From the NCBI RefSeq assembly GCF_032884065.1, contig NC_088883.1, positions 787,101-851,100 on the forward strand: 64,000 nucleotides of DNA, read 5' to 3'. Position 1 is the stretch's first letter, and every line of letters begins with the position of its first letter. Below, one piece after another: positions 23,815 to 35,262 of the stretch. Below the pieces are notes generated by a model that saw only the letters and a list, made by a program, of their open reading frames with translations, had not been told where the DNA came from and searched no databases. A program made the position numbers and the translations under genes. This DNA is from Artemia franciscana (Eukaryota; Arthropoda; Branchiopoda; Anostraca; Artemiidae).

Positions 23815-24303
23815 TTTAAGAACAAGAACGAGTATGAAAAAAAAACGAGATTAAATAGTCTCATGTTAAATGGGGTTACACAACCTCCCAATAGTGACTT
23901 GATTTAAGAACAAGAAACGAGATTCAATAGTCTCATGTTCAAGTCGGAAGTTCTTGAAATATTGACAAATAAAACGAAGCTTGATATATCAAATCAAGAT
24001 ATGATCGAAGTTAAAAGATTAAATCTAAGCAAAGGTAATAGTAAACTGGATGCTATTGCTCCTAAAATTGTAAAATTTAAGTATAAAGACATTGCTTCTA
24101 AAGTTTTCAAAGAAAAGTCAAAATTAGCTCGCAATGGTATTTTTGTGCCGGAAAAGCTGACGAAACGAAGACGTGATGTTATGAACTTAGCACGGGATAA
24201 ATATTGGAATAAGCAAGTGTGGTCTGATCAAGGATGGATTTATGTACGTCTCATTAGTGATTCGTTTCCCCGTCGTTCATGGTCTATCAGCAATATTGCT
24301 TAA
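23815..24303 (+). pseudogene. LINE ORF1 C-terminal fragment
   Basis: The open segment 23935-24303 reads EVLEILTNKTKLDISNQDMI, then PKIVKFKYKDIASKVFKEK, NGIFVPEKLTKRRRDVMNLA and VWSDQGWIYVR. This order is seen in ORF1-like nucleic-acid-binding proteins of insect and crustacean LINEs. No RT follows. A 50-bp block (AACAAGAAACGAGATTCAATAG) is duplicated at about 23818-23865 and 23905-23940. Function and clade are uncertain. Confidence 0.6.
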
Positions 24304-24689
24304 TTGTGTATGCTAATAGTTAAAAGTTGTTATATTTTCACTACTTTTTTGCTTTTCTTAGAAGATTTATTGCGCCAAGTTATCTTAAAGTTGTGGTGAG
24401 AGACTAAGGACATTTGAAAATAATCCATTTTATGGCATTTTCCATCAAATAATGCTCATGAAAATTTGTTTTGTCCTGGTCATTAGAATTGTCACGATAC
24501 GTCATCGTATCGTAAAATTCTACAGATGCTTGAAAGTACGAATTGAAGATTTGATATCATAGGCCTATGTGAGACTTACTACGTACACAAAAGTAAAAAA
24601 ATAAAGAGGACAAGGAAAAGGTTACTGAAAAAAAGAAGAGTATTGATAAATTTAGGTAAGAACTGAGTTTTCTTCCGCGGCAAGAGGTT

Positions 24690-25830
24690 TATTATGAATA
24701 TGAAACTACATCCGCTGCATTTGATAAATTTATGGGTGACCATGCTTAACTCGGGAGCTTCTTCGACTAATCCAGCAACTTTTCAGAAGGCCGCTAGCTA
24801 GTGCTTTCTCCTTCAAATCGGCGGCCTTTATCTGTTTTATGTCATCAAGGGCTGAAACTATGCTTCAAATGAAGTAACTACTGCTTGTTTTGTTTCAGAA
24901 GTTTTTTTAAGGGCGGCAAAACGCTTTGTAGATGAAGAGAAGAACACGTATATTTCTTCAGGGATGTTGAAAAGGTCGGGTGCAAAAAGATATGAATTGT
25001 AACTATGCTCTGTAACGGTATTTAGTCTGAAGTTCTGAAAGGGAATATAAGGCACATGGTGATAAAGAAGTTCAGAAGAGGATGCCTCATGGCTATGAAG
25101 AATATCATGTGCAATACCAGGATTGAAACAAAGAAAACTTGGAGAAGGAGATCAACATCATCAACGCAATCGAGTTGCTTGAAGCTACGACGAAACTTTT
25201 CGAAAGAACGTCGGAGAATGAAATGAACGATTTAATTGACAGTTCAACAGTGGTTACCAGAAAGATGGAAGTCAATCCAGAGTCAGAATCGACAAGACAT
25301 CATCGTTGGCGACTTGGAACCATCTTGTTTTACAGCGAAACTCAGAGTCAAGCCGAGATCCCAATGTATCAGCTCTATAGACAACATTTTAGAATCCTAC
25401 TTGATAGGCTGACTATAATGATGGGAGATAATCTCAGAGCTTGCCTTGTCATCATTCTACCCTTTTGCTAATTAATTCAGCCTTCTTTAAAAAGAAAGGG
25501 CTCCGGTTTCAGATGTTGAGCTAGCCACAACGTTTTTCCAAGCCAGGAAAGAACTCTTGATTCTACTTTTCTTCAAGTAGAGTTTGAAGTTCTCTTCCAG
25601 TTTTGCCAAAACGCTACTTGCTTCGGGAAAGTCCTACGTGAAAGGGGTCGCCGGCAACCTCAACTTAAGTAATCTAATCGTCTTTGCAAATTGGCTGCGA
25701 CAGCACCTGTTGCAGATGCTGCTGCCGAAAGAACATTCAGCAAGCTCAAGTTTGTTAGAATTTGCTGAGAACTACCATAGTTGTCTTTTGGCTAGATTCC
25801 ATCATCTTCTTTGCGAATGAAGAGTTTTTC
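24690..25830 (+). pseudogene. hAT transposase remnant (ZMYM1-like), no ends seen
   Basis: Plus-strand fragments at 25139-25471 (QSQAEIPMYQLYRQHFRILLD) and 25584-25820 resemble hAT transposases related to zinc-finger MYM-type 1-like proteins. In another frame near 25690-25755, APVADAAAERTFSKLKFVR is the conserved hAT dimerisation motif (usually ..ASAERSFSKLKLIK). Several frameshifts break it. No terminal inverted repeats were identified on either side. The protein would cut and paste DNA; this copy is inactive. Confidence 0.65.
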
Positions 25831-27151
25831 ACCGATACCATTACCTTAAACATGATTGTCCAGCGATGGTTCATTTCAAAGAAGAGGCGAATACAAATTT
25901 AGCTCTTCTCAGTTATGCATGACGTATTCCGTTTTAATTTCTTGTTTGTCTCCACAGATAAGTATAATTGACAAAGGATTAAGGCATAGTAAATTTTTTG
26001 GAATCGCATTATGTGATCTATGAGTTGTCTAAATAAGGGGATCTTACCCCCCTGGCCTAAATGCTTCGAACCGCCCCTGTACGCATGAAATTTTTCTTCT
26101 CCCAAGAGAGCTTCCTGTTTTTTGGGGGTCAATTTTGCGAATTCAGTACAGCAAATGGTTTTTAAATTCTACAAATACTTGAAAATATCACGAGTAGGTT
26201 AAGTTTATATAGCATAATTCATACATCTGGCCCAATCCACTGAATAATTTTTTATTTCGTTTCAAGTCAAAATTTTGCTTTCTACCTCCCTAAGCCGTAA
26301 ATCAGTCGCAAGAAATATTCTGATGAGGGATGTGAACTAAGAAAATATAAAGAAGGGGCAAGGATTTGCTTCATTTTTCTTATGAAGAGAAAAAATAAAA
26401 CAATGTTTCAAGCACGTATGTACAGAAAGGCAGGACATTCTGCCATCTGAGATCTCAATTTTCCAGCTAGCATCACCTCTTATTAAATTTTCCTGATTAT
26501 ACTGGGGGACGGAACACATATTGAGTTCGTATAAGCTATAATAGTTTATATCAGTAAAACTTCAATAACAAAAAAGCTGACCCTTAACTACTATTTGCAA
26601 ACTTTGAGGTTTATTGAGGTTAAATAAAGGAGATGGAGGTGTTTTTTCTTACAAGATATAAAAATAAAACAACAAATAATGTTGTGCTTTTAAGCACGCG
26701 TGCAAAAGGGGAAGGATGTCAAAATTTTTCACAATTTCTTAGCACTTGATCTTATTCAAGTTATCAATTTTCTAATTATTTCTCTCCCCCCCACAAAAGA
26801 GATTCCATAAGCTGATGCATCCGACACTGGACAAACTTACCTAAAACAGGAGTAATGGAGACTTTGCTCAAAGGCAATGAACAAGAGTTAAAAGATTCTT
26901 TTATTTTCCATTTTTGATTGGTGAATTCGTTTTCGTGCTGACACCAAAAAAAGCGTTTATTGGTACAAAAGACGCAACTGGGAAGGCAGTCAAAAGGCTG
27001 CCTTCCTGCTTGCTTCCTGCTAGCTTGAAAAGGATTTTCTGAGTGGCAGCAATATTTGCGAGATGCAACTCAGCAATGTATCACCAACAACTCAGCAAAA
27101 GGTGATATTCTATAGTCAATTCATCAATAACGCGAATCCTATTACAGTGAA

Positions 27152-27152
<1 letters not shown>
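25831..27152. other. No recognised feature
   Basis: AT-rich unassigned DNA. The short open frames here (25899-26132 and 26337-26519, minus strand) match no family I know. Confidence 0.4.

Positions 27153-27201
<49 letters not shown>
27153..27201. repeat. (TA)n microsatellite, about 48 bp
   Basis: Uninterrupted TA dinucleotides. Flanking 27202-28239 contains no recognised gene. Confidence 0.95.
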
Positions 27202-27206
<5 letters not shown>

Positions 27207-28239
27207 TAGGGTAAGATCCCAGCACTTGGATAGCTAATCACCACTTAAACAGTCAAATCGCTGTAAAAACCTCCACTGTAACACTTGCAAATTTATTTCC
27301 CAATTATTTCCCAAATTTTATTATTTCCCAATGATGCTTAATCAATTTTCCTAAGAAAATTGAACCGGCTTGAATATTTTAACTGTAATCAATGCTGGAC
27401 ATTTTGAATATCCTAATAGCCAACAGGGGTGCCTAATTTTAGACATATAGCCTTAATATTACAACAAAATACCTTACCTCAATAAGCAACCATTCCTACA
27501 TTTGTCAATTGGAACCTAAAGCGTCGAAAGCAGTATTTCCATCTTATCTAAAGTCAAAACTTGAGGATAACTGCCCCCCTCCCCAAATAGTTCCTGACAT
27601 TTTAACATGGTTTTATAGAAGTTCCTGACTACGGCAAATAACAGTATTTATTTAACTTGGGCAAATGTACTGTATTTCCATCAAGGTCGTAATTTGGGGG
27701 ATGGGTACCAGGTTTAATCCCTGAAATTGTGCCCGGCACGTTATATAGGTGAAAAAATGCATACAGCTTTCTAATGTGCTTCAATTTTCTGGACATCTCC
27801 CCTAAAAAAAACTGGATACACCCTCGGTTCCCATTTATAAAGTTGCATCGGCATAGATGCAGTCAAGTCCCTCCAGGGTTTAAAGTTTCAAAACATTTTA
27901 TACAATAATTGCCTTTTAACTTGAGATTTTTAATTCCGGCTAGGTAAATTTTATCTCGGGTAGTTGTGACAACTTTTGTTTTTTGTTGTTTTTTTTTGGG
28001 GGGGGGGATAATAAGGATATAGAACGAATAGACTGTGTTTAAGGCATCAGACAGGTCACAGATACATATTTTTTTATAATGGTTTTTCTTTTTGGTGTGG
28101 ATTTTACCCATGTAACACGCACGTTGGGTAGTTATTTTTTTTAGCATTAACCTCAAAACAAAAAACAGAAAGTTCTAATGTGTCTGTTTGGCATGGGTAT
28201 TTCTAGGTTGGAAGTCTAATAGCCTTTTCAAAGAACATA

Positions 28240-28513
28240 GGTAACTTATAAGAGCGGAAACTGGTGCTAGTCAACAACAAAATCTACCAATACCATGTAG
28301 CATTTGGCGAAACTTACCATTTTTAAAAACTTTGTAATCATTTTTTTGATCAGGAACTGAGATCCAACATTTATTATTTCCCTAATTTTACTAATTAGAC
28401 TAATTGAATTAATTGACCTTTTTTTTGAACTGAAAAAATACAAAGTGTCACCATATGCTAGATGGCATTGATAATTTTGTCAGTAGCACCAATTTCTACT
28501 CTTATAAGTTACC
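28240..28513. mobile_element. MITE, 274 bp, TIR about 85 bp
   Basis: Ends GGTAACTTATAAGAG (28240) and its complement CTCTTATAAGTTACC (28513). The inverted similarity continues inward for about 85 bp (CTGGTGCTA, CATGTAGCATTTGG against the right-end complement). CATA flanks both sides (28236-28239 and 28514-28517), a possible 4-bp TSD. No coding capacity. The superfamily is not assigned. Confidence 0.75.
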
Positions 28514-28734
28514 CATACTCTACAATTGATCAATAGATAATAATCACAGACAAGGCTGGCTTGGGTCACTTGACACATAAATAGTATTGAGCGAGAGAGA
28601 AAAAATGCCATAAGTATAACCTAACATTAGAGTCGTAAAAAATAGATTTCCAACTACATAGTAGCCTATTGCATTAATAAAGTAAAATTATTATGCATAA
28701 GCTTCCATTTAAATTGCCATAAAATGTTTATCTG

Positions 28735-28900
28735 GTACTTGTCGGTTATTGGAAACACGCCCAAGAAGTGAAGTTAGGTTAAACCTAATGAAATGTAACA
28801 AACCATGATGATAAAATAAAACTTAAGATACAAAATTATGGAAACCTAGCGTAACTCCCCCCGCCCTCTAATGTGCACATACTTAGCCCAGATTACGCAA
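28735..28900 (+). repeat. R3 dispersed repeat
   Basis: TACTTGTCGGTTATTGGAAA then AAGAAGTGAAGTTAGGTTAA, followed downstream by CCCTCTAATGTGCACATA. The same blocks recur near 45835-46030, 57240-57720 and, in the other direction, at 30725-30775 and 42220-42275. An old interspersed repeat of perhaps 0.3-0.5 kb; ends not defined. Confidence 0.6.
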
Positions 28901-28963
28901 GTCCAATTGCATTGCATCATCCATGACTTGTTTTTATGGCTATGAAACCGGTTCTTTTAGATA

Positions 28964-30720
28964 TTACATAAAAAAAACTAGTTTTTTTAACTGAAAGTAA
29001 GGAGCGACATTAAAACTTAAAACGAACAGAAATTACTCCGTATATGAAATGGGTTGTCCCCTCCGCAATCCCTCGCTCTTTACGCTAAAGCTTTTAATTG
29101 TATTAAAAAGCAGAATTGTGGCAAAGAGTCAAACTTTAGCGTAAAGAGCGAGGGATTGCGGAGGGGACAACCCATTTCATATACGGAGTAATTTCTGTTC
29201 GTTTTAAGTTTTAATGTCGCTCCTTACTTTCAGTTAAAAAAACTAGTTTTTTTTTTATGTAATTTCTGAACGTTTTTGAATTAATGCATGTTTGATTTTG
29301 GCTCTCCACACATAAATTATTAAAATGAAATTTGCATATTAATTCCTTTTTTGGCTAAATGGCTTTCTCTTAGTTTTGATCAGACGATTTTGAGAAATAA
29401 GGGATGGGAAAGGAGGCCTAGTTGCCATGCAATTTTTCGGTTACATAAAAAGGCAACTATAAATTTTTATTTTTAACGAATTTTTCTATTAGTAAAAAAT
29501 ATACGTAACTTAAGAATTATCTTACGTACCAAACTTTTATATTCTTTAATTTTTATTATGTATATGAGAGGGTTTGTACCCTCGTTAATACCTCGTTCTT
29601 TACACTAAATCGCAAGTTTTGTCCCAATTCTTTAAGAATGACCCCTGAATCAGAAAGGCCGTAGAATGAATAGTTGAAATTACTAAAAATACTATAGCAT
29701 AAAGAGCGAGGTATTTATCTCCTCCTAAATACCTCGCTCTTTATGCTAAAGTATTTTTAGAACCCCTCACATGCGTAATAATCTCTGTTCGTTTTAAGTT
29801 TCAATGCTACTCTTTACTTTCAATTGAAAAAAAATTTTCCATGTTTATTTTTTCATTGTTTTTTTTTATAGTAATTTTAGAAAATCCTTCGCCCTTTTCA
29901 TTGAATTTCTGTTCCCCCATGACACATTTCTCCATGGAAAGATCCTCCCACATAGCCCCCTTCCCTCAACCCCACCCCCAAAACCAAAAAAAAATCCCCT
30001 GAAACCGACTGTACACTTCCCAATAACCATTATTATATGTAAACACTGGTCGAAGTTTGTAAGTTGCAGCCCCGCCCCCAGGGACTTTGGGGGAGTAAGT
30101 CATTCCCAAAGACATAGTTATTATGGTTTTTGACTATGCGGAACAAAATGGCTATCTCAAAATTTTGATCTGTTGACTTTGGAGAAAAAATGAGCGTGGG
30201 AGGGGGCCTAGGTGCCCTCCAATTTTTTTGGTCACTTAAAAAGGGCACTAGAACTTTTCATTTCCGTTAGAATGAGCCCTCTTGCGACATTCTAGGACCA
30301 CTTGGTCGATACGATGACCCCTGGGGAAAAGAAAAAAAAAAAAAAAAAAAAAAAAACAAACAAATAAACACGCACCCGTGATTTTTCTTCTGGCAAAAAA
30401 TACAAAATTCCACATTTTTGTAGATAGGAGCTTGAAACTTCTGCAGTAGGGTTCTCTGATACGCTGAATCTGATGGTGTCATTTAAGATCCTACGACTTT
30501 TAGGGGGTGTTTCGCCCTATTTTCCTAAATAAGGCAAATTTTCTCAGGCTCGTAACTTTTGATAAGTAAGACTAAACTTGATGAAACTTATATATTTAAA
30601 ATCAGCATTAAAATGCAATTCTTTTGATGTAGCTATTGATATCAAAATTCAATTTTTTAGAGTTTTGGTTACTATTGAGCCGGATCGCTCCTTACTACAG
30701 TTCGTTACCACGAACTGTTT
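28964..30720 (+). mobile_element. R1 repeat copy 4 (1757 bp), TSD GATA
   Basis: Bounded by GATA at 28960-28963 and 30721-30724. F1 arms (about 29017-29091 and 29133-29208) are identical over about 75 bp, including the copy-specific block GGGTTGTCCCCTCCGCAATC. The loop between them is reversed relative to copies 1, 2, 5, 11 and 12. The F2 region has an extra near-perfect hairpin at about 29683-29762 with arms of about 32 bp (TAAAGAGCGAGGTATTTA) and loop TCTCCTCC. Ends in the usual palindrome and CTGTTT. With copy 10 it forms a subfamily. Confidence 0.9.
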
Positions 30721-31115
30721 GATAACCTAAGCGTAATTCTTGAATGTGTTTCCAATAACCGACAAGTGCCTTTTATCTGTTACAAGGAACGAATCCTAAC
30801 CAAGAGTTGGACTCGCTTGCTAGTTTTGCACATAGCATTAATATATAATTTTTGTTTTAATTAATGATAGATTTAGGGCGCTTCTAAATATATTAAATTC
30901 AGAAAAACTGATCCAAAAATTTGGAAATCTCGATCCATCATACAACAAAACAGCGGTTCATCCCACTCATCAGTGTAATCTGATTTTCTCAGTTTCCAGA
31001 AACTTAAAATGTAGACACACTTCATCATTATATTTGGATTTACCTGGGGTATATTGGAAAGGAACAAGGTCACACAAGATGTTTTGCAACACAACATATT
31101 CAAATTTTTAGGTAG
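30721..31115. other. Unassigned, with an R3 scrap at its start
   Basis: 30731-30775 (TAATTCTTGAATGTGTTTCCA, then CCGACAAGTGCC) is R3 in reverse. The remainder is AT-rich. A TTTTTAG then GTAG at 31105-31115 could be a splice acceptor for the candidate exon that follows. Confidence 0.4.
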
Positions 31116-31221
31116 AAGAAAATGGATGGTAGCCTGGTCCAGGACTTACTGAAGTCTGTCGTTCTATCGAAACTTGTGCCTTCTTCTTTGACGTTTCCAG
31201 CCGCTATTTATTGGTCTAAGC

Positions 31222-32992
31222 CAGAGCTTCTTAAACTATGGGTTGCGACCCCATTTGGGGTCGTGTAGCAAAATTATGGGGTTGCGAGTGATAAAAATAC
31301 AATTTAACAAAAACATTTTTTAACTTGTAAAATTATTGTTATAAAGAAAAATAACAATCATCGTAGATAAATATATCATAAAATCTTCTGGTTCGGAAAG
31401 ACTGTTTATACCAGCATTTCTATTCCGATCATTATAACATCTTGTGTAAATTTACTATGAATCAGAAGACGTTATAGAAATTTATAAAAATTTAGATTTA
31501 TTTTTGTCAATCTCTTAAAACCGAAATAATCCTGATAAATATTATCAACAAAATTTCTAAGTGTTATTTCGAAGAAACTATATAAACATTTCGCGTTATT
31601 TTCATTTAGCCATGGTATGATTGTGAACAAAGTGCATATTATTCCGAATTAGTTTAACGCTTTCGCGACCGACGGGACTTAATAGTCCCGGCATGTAAAA
31701 ATCCTTTGGGCGCTTCTTAATTGATTGATAGCACCAGAATTGAACAATGTGCTTCAGGATGCTGTTAAGGTCATAAATTTTATTAAGAGCCATGCCCTTA
31801 ACAGTCACTTATTTTCAAATCTCTGTAAGGATACGGATTCCAACTACACAACTATGTTATTACATGAAGAAGTAAGATTATTGTCAAGAGATCAAAGTTT
31901 AAAAAGATTATTGTTATTAAAGGACGAGATCGAAATATTTTTAACTGAACGAAAATGTGAATTTGCTGCTTTTTTTTCAAAATGACTTGTGGCTATCCAA
32001 GCTGTGGTATTTGTCAGATATTTTTGCGAAGTTAAACGATCTTAGCTTGTCTCTTCAAGGGAAAAATTGCGATATATTTACTTCAAACGATAAAATTGAA
32101 GGTTTTATTGAAAGATCAGCATTTGGAAAAGTGGGGTCGAAATAAATTCGTTCGAAATGTTTTCCAGTGTCGACAATTTTGTAATTGAGAAAATTCATCA
32201 TAAAACTTTTATTGCAAAAACTATTGAAGATCACTTAAAAGCGCTAGAAATACAGTTCCGGACATATTTCATATTAAATATTGATTTGCAAAAAATAGTT
32301 TGGATTCAAAAGCCATTTTGGATTGGCTTAAGTGAGATTGATCATCTACCAGTTAAAGCTCAAGAGGAATTTGCTGAGCTTTCGATTGACTCAAACTTAA
32401 AACTGCAATTCCAAAAATCCCTTGACTGAATTCTGGATCGGAACTAGAACTGAATTTCCCACAATCGCTGATATGGCGTTAATTGTACTTCTGCCACTCA
32501 GCACCACATATTTATGTGAAGTTACTTTCTCAGCTTTAACACCAATTAAATCCCAATATCGTTCAGCGATAAAAAATGTTGAAGAGGTTTTACGTCCAGC
32601 AGTTTCAAACATTACACCAAGATTTGATTTGTCATGCAATAAAAAACGGGCACATCCATCTCATTAAATTTTTAACGTAAATTTTAATTTAATATTTAAC
32701 ACGCAGCTACTTGGATATATTCAAGAGAATTAAGACGGTCAGAATCCACTTTTGTTTTTGAAACTATAATAAGAACATTTCTATAGCATTTTGTGCAAAT
32801 TTCAATTTTAGATTTTTATATGTTTCAAAACGAATTCTAAATTTATATATTTTCACATGCATATGTATATTGTTACCTAATAAATATATTATCAAAAAAT
32901 ATTAATTTATTTTTCTTTTATATTTGTTGGGGTCGTTAAGACACTCGCAATCATAAATGGGGTCGGAAATTGCAAAAGTTTAAGAAGCCCTG
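31222..32992 (+). mobile_element. hAT element (ZBED5-like clade), 1771 bp, TIRs and TSD
   Basis: Ends CAGAGCTTCTTAAACT (31222) and, read in reverse complement, CAGGGCTTCTTAAACT (to 32992); both arms continue with a GACCCCATTT block. Flanks GTCTAAGC (31214-31221) and GTTTAAAC (32993-33000) match at 6 of 8 positions, the expected hAT TSD length. Inside is a broken transposase. The element lies within the candidate coding segment described above. Confidence 0.92.
31725..32667 (+). pseudogene. hAT transposase, ZBED5-like
   Basis: APELNNVLQDAVKVINFIK, HALNSHLFSNLCKDTDSNY and LLHEEVRLLSR (31725-31985) match the central part of ZBED5-type hAT proteins. 31985-32429 gives LSDIFAKLNDLSLSLQGKN and EDHLKALEIQFRTYF. 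32461-32667 is the C-terminal dimerisation region STTYLCEVTFSALTPIKSQY ending KKRAHPSH. The N-terminal BED finger is missing and two or more frameshifts (near 31980, 32140 and 32430) separate the pieces. Catalytic function is lost. Confidence 0.88.
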
Positions 32993-33083
32993 GTTTAAAC
33001 TAAAAGAATCTGAGCTGGAGTGTCGGCAAGCAGCCGCAAAAGATACCCAAGTCAGCAGTGTCCGCTGGCCGGCCCTGTGTGAA

Positions 33084-34757
33084 TTAAATAAAAAAACAAG
33101 TTTTTTTAAAATGAAAGTAAGGAGCAACATTAAAACTTAAAACGAACATAAATTACTCTGTATATGAAAGGGGTTTTTCCTCCTCAACGTCCTGCTCTTT
33201 ACGCTAAAGTTTGACTCTTTCTCTTAACTCTATTTTTAAAACAGTAAGAAACTTTAGCGTAAAGAGTGGGGCGTTGAGGAGGAAAAGCCCCTTTCATATA
33301 CGGCGTAATTTCTGTTCGTTTTAAGTTTTAGTGTTGGTCCTTACTTTCATTTAAAAAAAAACTTGTTTTTTTATTTAATTTCTGGGCGTTTTTGAATTAA
33401 TGCATGTTTTGATCTTGGCTCTCCGCACATAAATAATTAAAACAAAATTTACATATTAATTAATTGCAATTAATCGGAACATTTTTAGAAAAAAGGAGCG
33501 AGGGAGGAGGCCTAGTTGCCCTTCAGGTTTTTGATAACTTAAAAAAGCAATTAGAACTTTTAATTTTTACAAACGTTTTCATTGGTAAAAAAATTCGTAA
33601 CTTACGAATTAACTTACGTAACGACCTTCTATATTCGTATGTTTATATTGCGTATATGAGGGGGTTCAACCCTCGTCGATACCTCGCTCTTTACATTAAA
33701 GCTTAGATGTTGTCCCAATTCCTTAAGAATGACCTCTGAATCACAAAGCCCGTAGCATAAATAGTTGAAATTACTAAAAATACTTTAGCGTAAAGAGCGA
33801 GATATAACGAGGAAATAAACCCCTCATATGCGTAATAATTTTGTTTGTTTTAAGTTTTAATGCTGCTCCTTACTTTCAGTAGAAAAAACTTTTCATTATT
33901 ATTTTTTCATTGTTTTTTCGAATAATGCTAGAAAATCCTGCGCCCCCTTCATTGAAATTCTCTTCCCCCATGAGAAGTTTCTCCATGGAAATATCCTCCC
34001 AAGTAACCCCCTCCCTCAACTCTCCCCTCTAAACCAAAAAAATCCCCCTGAAAACGTCTGTACACTTCCCAGTAACCATTACTATATGTAAACACAGGTC
34101 AAAGTTTGTAACTTGCAGTCCCTCCCACTGGGACAGCGGGGGAGTAATTCGTCCCTAAAGACATAGTTATTAAGTTTTTCGACTATGGTGAATAAAATGG
34201 CTATCTCATAATTTTGATCCGGTGACTTTTGGGAAAAAATGAGCGTGGGAGGGGGCCTAGGTGCCCTCCAATTTTTTTGGTCACTTAAAAAGGGCACTAG
34301 AACTTTTAATTTCCGTTATAATGAGCCCTCTCGCGACATTCTAGGACCACTCAGTCGATACGATCACCCCTGGGAAAAAAAACAACAAAAAACAAATAAA
34401 CACACATCCGTGATCTGTCTTCTGGCAAAAAATGCGAAATTCCACATTTCTGTATATAGGAGCTTGAAACTTCTACAATAAGGTTCTCTGATACGCTCAA
34501 TCTGATGGTGTGATTTATGTGAAGATTGTATGACTTTTAGGGGGTGTTTGCCCCTATTTTCTAAAATGAGGGAAATTTTCTCAGGCTCGTAACTTTTGAT
34601 GGGTTTATTTGATCTTGATGAAACTTATATATTTAAAACCAACCTTAAAATGCGACTCTTTTGATGTAACTATTGGTATCAAAATTCCATTTTTTAGAGT
34701 TTCGGTTACTACTGAGCCGGGTCGCTCCTTACTACAGTTCGTTACCACGACCTGTTT
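33084..34757 (+). mobile_element. R1 repeat copy 5 (1674 bp)
   Basis: TTAAAT start at 33084 and CTGTTT end at 34757 (terminal palindrome has one change, CGACCTG). F1 hairpin 33090-33380, F2 about 33650-33900, C-rich block 33940-34060, A-rich tract 34374-34400, tail. Flanks are TGTGAA on the left and GAAAGA on the right, so GAA is shared; a 4-bp TSD is imperfect here. Confidence 0.87.
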
Positions 34758-35082
34758 GAAAGACGACTGGGAAGTTATACTTCACAGGAGGTCACTTCTA
34801 AGTCAATTTTTACGTTAGTAAGAAATGGCAACATTTACAATTCTAAGCTCAAGTTAAAAAATCAAGACATTTCAACTCAAATTTTCAGTTTATTTATTCT
34901 CCAATTACTGTAATAAATTTGAAGGTTAGAAATGCAAGTCTCCATCCAAAAAATGACCAATACAATTTTTCATCTTATTCACTTATATAGAACGTATTCA
35001 CACGTGACATAAAATTTAACAGACCCTTAAGTATCCCATAAAGATAAAGAATTATAACGTCTATACGCAATAACAAAATTAT

Positions 35083-35262
35083 TTATTGCTCGTCTTTTTT
35101 TGGTCCACTAAACTCGTCATATGAAATATAGCCATCTTTATCTCTGTCTTCATTTTCAAAAATTTTTGAAACTACTTTATTTTTGTCAGATTGAAGCTGT
35201 TCAGCCCTTGACGGATCATTTTCAGAAAGACCTTTAATAGACATATCAATATATTTGGCCAT
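35083..35262 (-). CDS. Terminal exon of FKBP7/14-like ER protein, KDEQ variant
   Basis: Minus strand. A CAG acceptor (CTG at 35263-35265 on plus) precedes MAKYIDMSIKGLSENDP; the end is an EF-hand DRDKDGYISYDE and FSGPKKDEQ with TAA at 35083-35085. Ca ligands of the EF loop (D, D, D, Y backbone, S, E) are all present. The exon is homologous to that at 39304-39477 in the same phase. Family members carry an N-terminal PPIase domain, EF-hands and an HDEL-type ER retrieval signal; here the last residue is Gln, so retrieval may fail. AATAAA overlaps the stop, and further AATAAATAAA lies at about 34888. Upstream exons were not found in the window. It could be an alternative last exon, or the last exon of a tandem paralogue. 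Confidence 0.7.
   Translation of the reverse strand: MAKYIDMSIKGLSENDPSRAEQLQSDKNKVVSKIFENEDRDKDGYISYDEFSGPKKDEQ

Larger units (their letters stand above)
31116..34815 (+). pseudogene. Candidate host coding segment split by two transposons
   Basis: Three pieces, 31116-31221, 33001-33083 and 34758-34815, read in one open frame when the hAT (31222-32992 plus one TSD) and R1 copy 5 are skipped. Piece one reads KKMDGSLVQDLLKSVVLS and FPAAIYWSK; piece two KESELECRQAAAKDTQVSS and RWPALCE; piece three RRLGSYTSQEV and KSIFTL. Codon use is more GC-rich than surroundings. GTAAGA at 34816 could be a donor. I do not recognise the protein. If real, the gene or gene copy was destroyed by the insertions, unless an intact paralogue exists. 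Alternatives: chance open frame, or part of an older unrecognised transposon. The evidence is the restored frame across two independent insertion sites. Confidence 0.45.

Noticed and set aside
24490-24515. Perfect stem ACGATACG/CGTATCGT as CRISPR-like or terminator element
   Set aside because: A single small palindrome in animal DNA, not repeated; no arrays are present anywhere in the window.
34082-34297. 71-codon minus frame MPFLSDQKNWRAPRPP, also at 30033-30248
   Set aside because: The same frame appears in several R1 copies with changes that do not favour silent sites by eye, and no protein similarity is known to me; treated as part of non-coding R1.
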